Shown: piece after piece, positions 59,429-64,000 of the stretch
How the letters are laid out: every line of letters begins with the position of its first letter
Position numbering within the stretch: position 1 is the first letter of the stretch
Assembly (NCBI RefSeq): GCF_051594765.1
Contig: NZ_JBPPGJ010000005.1
Span: 124,001 to 188,000, forward strand
Origin: Paenibacillus_AR sp051594765
GTDB lineage: Bacteria; Bacillota; Bacilli; Paenibacillales; NBRC-103111
Direction: 5' to 3'
DNA: 64,000 nucleotides
Translations under genes and position numbers: made by a program
Notes under the pieces: generated by a model
What the model was told of the DNA's origin: nothing
What the model saw: the letters and a program-made list of their open reading frames with translations, nothing else
Databases searched by the model: none

Positions 59429-60438
59429 GAGAAGGACCGGCCTCCCTTGCGCGCGATGAACAGGAAGAAGGGAATGCCCATCATGGCGACGATAGCCGCC
59501 ACCGGTGTTTCATACGGAGCGCTGACCGTCCGCCCTAATGTATCTGCCGCTAGCATCATGACTCCGCCTGACACTGCCGACATGGGAATGATGAAGCGGT
59601 AATCGGAGCCTACGAATGTTCGCACGACGTGGGGCACCATCAAGCCTACGAAGGCCAGGTTGCCGACTAGGGATACCGAAGCCCCGGCAAGAAGGATGAC
59701 AACGACCACCAGTGCCGCCCGAATGCGGGCGATGTTCTGCCCCAAGCCTGCGGCTACCTCCTCGTGAAGACTCAGGATCGTGACCTGACGGGCGAACAGG
59801 AGAGCGACCAGGATGCCTACGACGATCACCGGCACGATCACCAGAAGCTGGTCCCAGGTTGTGCCGATCAGCCCCCCGGCCGTCCACATGGATACATTCT
59901 TGGAGATCTTGTAAAAGAGGCTGATGCCGTCCGTTACCGCATACAAAAAGGTGGACACGGCCGCCCCGGCCAGAATCAGCCGGAGGGGAGAGAGAAGGCC
60001 TCTGCGCATGATGCCGATCCCGAATACCAGCACGGCCCCAAGGGCGGCCCCGGCGAAGCAGGCCAGCATGAAGCCGAAGTATCCGGCGGAGGGAACGAAA
60101 GCAACGGCCAACGCCAGCGCCGCATTCGCTCCGGCCGTCAGCCCCAGGAGCCCGGGATCCGCCAAGGGGTTGCGGGTGATGCCCTGCATCACCGCTCCCG
60201 ACACGGCGAGAGCGGCCCCTACGAAGACTGCGGCAGTTTCACGGGGCAGACGGATTTCGCGGAGCATGGAGATCTTATCTCCGGATACGCGGGAGGTTAC
60301 GGCAAGCCAAAGCTCCCGGAACGATACTTCGACCGCTCCCGTGACCATCGCGAAGATGAACATGCCGGCCAGAATCAAGAGGCCGGCGGTCAGCTTCGCG
60401 GCGAACCAAGCGGAGTGCTTCGACGACGTGCTCATCAT
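59425..60438 (-). CDS. FecCD-type iron-siderophore ABC permease (first)
   Basis: 337 aa, paralogous to the following permease: GAVMQGITRNPLADPGLLGLTAGAN, LILAGAAVSTFLYA, GNLAFVGLMVPHVVRTFVGSDYR. Together they form the heterodimeric channel. The start codon overlaps the end of the binding-protein gene by 4 nt. No ATP-binding subunit is encoded in the operon, as in several Bacillus siderophore systems that share a distant ATPase (YusV type). Confidence 0.94.
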   Translation of the reverse strand: MMSTSSKHSAWFAAKLTAGLLILAGMFIFAMVTGAVEVSFRELWLAVTSRVSGDKISMLREIRLPRETAAVFVGAALAVSGAVMQGITRNPLADPGLLGLTAGANAALALAVAFVPSAGYFGFMLACFAGAALGAVLVFGIGIMRRGLLSPLRLILAGAAVSTFLYAVTDGISLFYKISKNVSMWTAGGLIGTTWDQLLVIVPVIVVGILVALLFARQVTILSLHEEVAAGLGQNIARIRAALVVVVILLAGASVSLVGNLAFVGLMVPHVVRTFVGSDYRFIIPMSAVSGGVMMLAADTLGRTVSAPYETPVAAIVAMMGIPFFLFIARKGGRSFS

Positions 60439-61358
60439 TTGAACGATTTCTTGAAGATGTCGAGAAGATACTCCAGTGTGACCGGATCACTGTAAGTGGC
60501 GGCTTTGGTATTGATCTCGATCACACGGCCGCTCTTCACGGCAGGGATGTTTTTCCAGGTGTCGGTATTCAGGAAGGAGCTATTGCCGTCCGGGTTCTTG
60601 CTGAACACGATGTAGTCTCCTGCGAATTCAGGCAGCGCTTCGATGGACAGCGCGTGGTAGCCCGGCTTCAGTGCGGCGTCCACGACCTTCTGCGGCATCT
60701 TCAGGCCCATGGCCTGATACAGAATCTCGGTTCCCCGCGCCCAATTGTTGCCGAAGACGTAGAGCTGCTTGTCGTCATTCTCGATGACGGAGACAGTGGC
60801 GTTCTCGCCGATCTTGGTTTTGATTTCCTTACCGGCGGCTTCCGCACGCTTCTTGAAGTCATCGACCCAGGCTTGGGCTTCCTTCTCCTTGTTCAGCAGC
60901 TTGCCGATCTCCTTCTGCTGCTCCAGATAATCGAGCTTGCCCCAGGTGTAGACCACGGTGGGGGCGATCTTGCTAAGCTTATCGAGGTTCTTGGTATAGG
61001 AGCCCGCGATGATCAGATCGGGATTCAGCTCGATGATCTTCTCCAGGCTTTCATCGGATACCACTTGAACGCCCTTGGTCTTCTCCTGAAAGAGAGGATT
61101 GCCGGCGGTGTATTGGTCCACACCGACAAGCGTGCCGCCAAGAGCAATCACGTTCGGAGCATTGGAGAGTCCGATAATCCGCTTCGGGCTAGCAGGCACG
61201 GTTACGGGACCGTTCTCGGACGTATAGGTGACGGTTCCGGATTTGGCCTCCGGAGACGGGCTGCCGGCATCTGCGGACGGTTCTTTCTTTCCACCGCAGG
61301 CACTCAAGACTACTACAAGGACTAGAACAGCGAGTAAAGACCATTTCTTCATGTTCAT
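60435..61358 (-). CDS. Iron-siderophore substrate-binding lipoprotein
   Basis: 307 aa. Signal peptide with lipobox LSAC, then a class III binding-protein fold (PKRIIGLSNAPNVIALGGTLVGVDQYT, ELNPDLIIAGSYTKNLDKLSKIAPTVV) typical of FhuD/YxeB-type siderophore receptors. AGGAGG is 5 nt before the ATG at 61358 (11 nt before the ATG at 61352). First gene of the operon, directly behind a perfect Fur box. Confidence 0.93.
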   Translation of the reverse strand: MNMKKWSLLAVLVLVVVLSACGGKKEPSADAGSPSPEAKSGTVTYTSENGPVTVPASPKRIIGLSNAPNVIALGGTLVGVDQYTAGNPLFQEKTKGVQVVSDESLEKIIELNPDLIIAGSYTKNLDKLSKIAPTVVYTWGKLDYLEQQKEIGKLLNKEKEAQAWVDDFKKRAEAAGKEIKTKIGENATVSVIENDDKQLYVFGNNWARGTEILYQAMGLKMPQKVVDAALKPGYHALSIEALPEFAGDYIVFSKNPDGNSSFLNTDTWKNIPAVKSGRVIEINTKAATYSDPVTLEYLLDIFKKSFK

Positions 61359-61427
61359 TCATTCCTCCCACATTCATCTCTATTGGTGAAAGCGTTCTGG
61401 CAGGCTTCGCACGTCATTACATGCAAA

Positions 61428-61442
61428 TGATAATCATTATCA
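61428..61442. promoter_or_regulatory. Perfect Fur box of the siderophore operon
   Basis: TGATAATCATTATCA is an exact match to the Bacillus 7-1-7 Fur consensus, ~70 bp before the binding-protein gene. Confidence 0.95.
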
Positions 61443-61530
61443 CCCGCGACACTAAAATACTATAATTGCCCACAATTTGCTTGTCAATATTAAATTTGAG
61501 AGATAAGCCTTGCGTTATGTTGTTATTAAT

Positions 61531-61545
61531 TGAGAATTATTATCA
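61531..61545. promoter_or_regulatory. Second Fur box, next to the SagB-type gene
   Basis: TGAGAATTATTATCA matches the 7-1-7 Fur consensus at 14 of 15 positions; it is ~90 bp from the first box, on the side of the divergent gene. Confidence 0.8.
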
Positions 61546-61660
61546 CCTACATAATTTCCACAAAGATTTCGTTTCTCGTCCGGTCCGGAAAGCCCGATAT
61601 CAGGTATACTTATGCCACATGTTGCCACAACGGGCCAGAGAAATGACGGGAGGAAGCAGG

Positions 61661-62431
61661 ATGAAGCGTATGGAGGAAGAACTGGCGGAACGGATCCGTC
61701 GCAACCGGATGTTGATGAAGAGCGGATTCGGCGGGGAGGAGCTCGAGTCGGACCAGCAGCGGGGCTTGCCTCAGCCCCCGCTGGCCAAGCCTCCGTCAGG
61801 CGGGGAGCGGATAAGCTTGCCGGAGGATTTTGCCACGGCTGTGGTGTCGGCGGATTATTGGACGCTGGTTCAAGAGAGGAAGAGCTGCCGGGTCTACAAG
61901 GAGGATGCGTTGACACTGGAGCAGCTGTCCTTCCTCTTGTGGACCACTCAAGGGGTGAAGGGGATCCGGGGAAACCGCTACGCGACCATACGCCCGGTTC
62001 CCTCCGCCGGAGCCCGGCACCCGTTCGAAACCTATCTCGCCGTCTTCCGGGTAGAGGGTCTCCGGGAAGGGATCTATCACTATCTGCCTCTGGAGCACGC
62101 CCTGGAATACATCGGGGAAGAGGAGCATCTGGAGGAAGCCGTCACCTTCGCTTTATGCGATCAGAAGTGGGCGGCCAAGGCGCCGGTGACCTTCTTCTAC
62201 AGTGCCGTGCCTTACAGAAGCGAGTGGAGATATTCGGACCGTTCCCATCGGGTTATGCTGTTGGATGCGGGGCATGTGATGCAGAATCTGTACTTGAGCA
62301 GCCATGCCATCGGGTGCGGGACCTGCGCGATTGCAGCGTTCGAGCAGGAGGCCGTGGACCGGCTGCTGCGCTTGGACGGGGAAGAGGAATTCGTGATCTA
62401 TGCGGCTCCGGTCGGAGTCCAATCTCATTAG
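61661..62431 (+). CDS. SagB-type nitroreductase-family flavin oxidoreductase
   Basis: 256 aa from the ATG at 61661 (GGGAGGA upstream); the ORF extension upstream covers the promoter. Nitroreductase fold with FMN-contact pattern ERKSCRVYKEDALTLEQLSFLLWTTQGV, and the SagB/ThcOx hallmark PSAGARHPFETYL. The C-terminal HRVMLLDAGHVMQNLYLSSHAIGCGTCAI is also typical. SagB-type enzymes oxidise azolines in peptide products, but no cyclodehydratase or precursor gene is here. With a Fur box and a divergent siderophore importer, a role in iron release from siderophores is plausible. Confidence 0.82.
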   Translation: MKRMEEELAERIRRNRMLMKSGFGGEELESDQQRGLPQPPLAKPPSGGERISLPEDFATAVVSADYWTLVQERKSCRVYKEDALTLEQLSFLLWTTQGVKGIRGNRYATIRPVPSAGARHPFETYLAVFRVEGLREGIYHYLPLEHALEYIGEEEHLEEAVTFALCDQKWAAKAPVTFFYSAVPYRSEWRYSDRSHRVMLLDAGHVMQNLYLSSHAIGCGTCAIAAFEQEAVDRLLRLDGEEEFVIYAAPVGVQSH

Positions 62432-62569
62432 GAGGCGGAATGTGGGTACAATTCGTCGAACAGTGCTGATCGCGATGATGCTGGAGAAGGGGTATGAATC
62501 GCTTCCCTGGCGGAATAATGGAATCAAGAGTCATCAATCCGCAACCTTCGGAAGGGAAGGCGTATCCCC

Positions 62570-62965
62570 ATGAATCTGTCCCAAATACTCTCCATCGTGC
62601 TGCTCTTGTCCATCGGTTGGATCCTATACCGCCACTTCGCGCCGGTGAAGGGCTTGACGGAGCTGAACGAGCAGGATTTCTCCCGTAACATGGAGGACTC
62701 CGGCAACAAGATGCTGATCGATGTCCGGGAGGCCCATGAGTTCCATCAGGGTCACATCCCAGGTGCGACCAATCTGCCGTTGTCCCGATTGAATGACCGG
62801 TGGAGCGAGATTCCCCAGGCCAAGGAGCTCTTCCTGTATTGCCAGAGCGGTGCCCGCAGCAAACGTGCGGCCTCCGTCCTGATTCGCAAGGGGTACGGGC
62901 CGGTCAGCCATCTGAAGGGCGGCTTGGCCGTATGGACCGGCAATCGGTCCAAGAAGGTGCAATAA
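62570..62965 (+). CDS. Membrane-anchored rhodanese-like protein
   Basis: 131 aa. One N-terminal membrane segment (~4-20), then a single rhodanese domain with active-site Cys91 in YCQSGARS and the CDC25-like entry LIDVREAHEFHQGHIPGA. Such proteins move sulfane sulfur or act in redox homeostasis; the cytoplasmic or external side cannot be told. Follows the SagB-type gene on the same strand after 138 nt, so a shared transcript is possible. Confidence 0.92.
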   Translation: MNLSQILSIVLLLSIGWILYRHFAPVKGLTELNEQDFSRNMEDSGNKMLIDVREAHEFHQGHIPGATNLPLSRLNDRWSEIPQAKELFLYCQSGARSKRAASVLIRKGYGPVSHLKGGLAVWTGNRSKKVQ

Positions 62966-62974
62966 TCTCACGGG

Positions 62975-63003
62975 AACCGTCCTTTTTATAGAGGGCGGTT
63001 TTT
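62975..63003 (+). terminator. Intrinsic terminator of the rhodanese gene
   Basis: AACCGTCC pairs with GGGCGGTT (one G-U), followed by TTTG. Confidence 0.85.
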
Positions 63004-63027
63004 GTATTTTTGATGTACAATATGGTA

Positions 63028-63051
63028 AGAACATATGTTCTGTGGTATACT
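63028..63051 (+). promoter_or_regulatory. LexA (SOS) box over the promoter of the radical-SAM gene
   Basis: AGAACATATGTTCT (63028-63041) is a perfect palindrome with the Bacillus LexA core GAAC-N4-GTTC. It lies 5 bp upstream of the extended -10 TGGTATACT (TATACT 63046-63051), the position where LexA would block RNA polymerase. Confidence 0.85.
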
Positions 63052-63076
63052 GCCCCATATAAAGGGGGCTTGCGTT

Positions 63077-64000
63077 GTGGAGCTGATCGATAAGCTGGCC
63101 GTTCTCTCTGACTCGGCCAAATACGACGTGGCATGCACCTCCAGCGGAGCCGAGCGGAAGAGCACGCCGAACGGATTCGGGAATACGGTGGGGATGGGAA
63201 TCTGCCACAGCTTCTCGGCGGACGGTCGCTGTATCTCGCTTCTGAAGGTGCTGATGACGAATGCCTGCATCTATGATTGCGCATACTGCGTGAACCGCCG
63301 GTCGAATGACCGTCCGCGGGCTGTATTCAAGCCACGGGAGCTGGCGGACCTCACCATGCAATTTTACCGGCGCAACTATATCGAGGGACTGTTCTTAAGC
63401 TCAGGGATCATCCGGAGTCCCGATTATACGACGGAGCAGCTGATTCGCACGCTGGAGCTCCTGAGAGAGGAGTACCGCTTCAACGGCTACATTCACGTGA
63501 AGGCTATTCCGGGAGCGGACAGCCTTCTTCTCTCCAGACTCGGCATGCTGGCGGACCGGATGAGCGTGAACATCGAGCTGCCTTCCCAGGAGAGCCTGAA
63601 GCTGCTGGCACCGGACAAGAGCAAGGATTCGATCCTGAAGCCCATGGGACTGATCCGGGAGAAGATCCGCGAGTCCAGCACGGAGCTCGTGAAGTACCGG
63701 CACGCCGCCAAGTTCGCACCGGCCGGCCAGAGCACCCAGCTCATCGTCGGTGCAACTCCGGATACGGATTACAAGATCCTGACCTTGACCGAAGGGCTGT
63801 ACCGCAAATATAACCTGAAGCGGGTATTCTATTCCGCTTATATGCCGGTTACGGAGCATTCGCTGCTCCCCTCCGTGGAGACGAAGCCGCCGCTGCTTCG
63901 GGAGCATCGGCTGTATCAGGCGGATTGGCTGCTTCGCTTCTACGGGTTCCAGGCACAGGAGCTGCTTGACGACCGGAATCCCAACTTCAATCCGCTGATC
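63077..64000 (+). CDS. Radical-SAM putative DNA modification/repair protein, 3' end cut by window
   Basis: GTG start at 63077 with AAAGGGGG 9 nt upstream; 308 codons are seen and the frame runs off the window. The radical-SAM cluster motif is Cys64-x3-Cys68-x2-Cys71 (CIYDCAYC), after the family N-terminus ELIDKLAVLSDSAKYDVACTSSG and before SNDRPRAVFKPRELADL. It matches the family annotated as putative DNA modification/repair radical SAM protein, usually encoded next to a uracil-DNA-glycosylase-like partner, which should lie just beyond the window. The LexA box supports a DNA-damage role. Confidence 0.92.
   Translation, partial: MELIDKLAVLSDSAKYDVACTSSGAERKSTPNGFGNTVGMGICHSFSADGRCISLLKVLMTNACIYDCAYCVNRRSNDRPRAVFKPRELADLTMQFYRRNYIEGLFLSSGIIRSPDYTTEQLIRTLELLREEYRFNGYIHVKAIPGADSLLLSRLGMLADRMSVNIELPSQESLKLLAPDKSKDSILKPMGLIREKIRESSTELVKYRHAAKFAPAGQSTQLIVGATPDTDYKILTLTEGLYRKYNLKRVFYSAYMPVTEHSLLPSVETKPPLLREHRLYQADWLLRFYGFQAQELLDDRNPNFNPLI

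Noticed and set aside
61661..62431. Azole-peptide (SagBCD-type) biosynthetic cluster
   Set aside because: Only the SagB-like oxidoreductase is present; no cyclodehydratase, YcaO protein or precursor peptide is seen nearby.

Overview
The window is G+C-rich chromosomal DNA from a low-branching Gram-positive spore former, most probably Paenibacillaceae (Paenibacillus-like). Pointers are: three exported proteins carrying the copper-amine-oxidase-like 'stalk' domain, an S-layer-homology (SLH) protein, a GerMN lipoprotein, a YjcZ-type micro-protein, a two-headed DynA-type dynamin, a glgBCDA operon with GlgD, a T-box leader, and Bacillus-type Fur, FNR and LexA boxes. Gene density is high and strands alternate in short operons separated by strong intrinsic terminators. 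I see no rRNA, tRNA, CRISPR array, phage or insertion sequence.

Layout. 0-10.5 kb: end of dnaD, a membrane diguanylate cyclase, the proBAC proline operon behind a T-box leader (minus strand), a nitrilase-family amidase, a LysR regulator divergent from leuCD, and a LysE-type exporter. 10.7-16.8 kb: a cell-envelope operon (stalk/AMIN/amidase, GerMN lipoprotein, 911-aa SLH protein), then nth and a small conserved-looking gene. 16.8-32.3 kb: the 1232-aa dynamin, a heterodimeric ABC exporter with complementary degenerate ATP sites, a GDSL lipase with an ABC-2 system, and parE-parC. 32.3-39 kb: small regulators, a methyltransferase/pseudouridine synthase pair, a STAS-like protein, a stalk-parvulin and a TPR-GH26-stalk protein. 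39-45.2 kb: the glycogen operon glgB-glgC-glgD-glgA.

45.2-54.6 kb: histidine phosphatase, YwiC-like membrane protein behind a perfect FNR/CRP-type palindrome, a GT-C-like membrane protein, a second MraY-like enzyme, a Dps protein, and a divergent sulfur-type locus. That locus has an ssuBCA sulfonate-type importer on one strand and, on the other, a two-gene redox module (AprA-like flavoprotein plus 2x[4Fe-4S] ferredoxin). Each arm has a good sigma-A promoter, and each leader ends in an intrinsic-terminator hairpin just before the first gene. This is the best candidate in the window for something not well described.

54.6-64 kb: DUF4395 protein, YdjO-type zinc-ribbon protein and a cold-shock protein whose 5' leader contains a terminator-like stem, a second Dps behind stacked palindromes, a 33-aa YjcZ-family peptide, a PhnB-like protein, a GNAT protein, and a Fur-box-controlled siderophore importer divergent from a SagB-type flavin oxidoreductase that also has a Fur box. 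A rhodanese follows, and at the edge is a 3'-truncated radical-SAM 'DNA modification/repair' protein with a perfect LexA-type palindrome over its promoter.

Taken together the genes cover amino-acid synthesis, envelope and sporulation functions, carbon storage, and stress and metal responses. Most regulatory statements are inferred from sequence motifs and leader structures alone.
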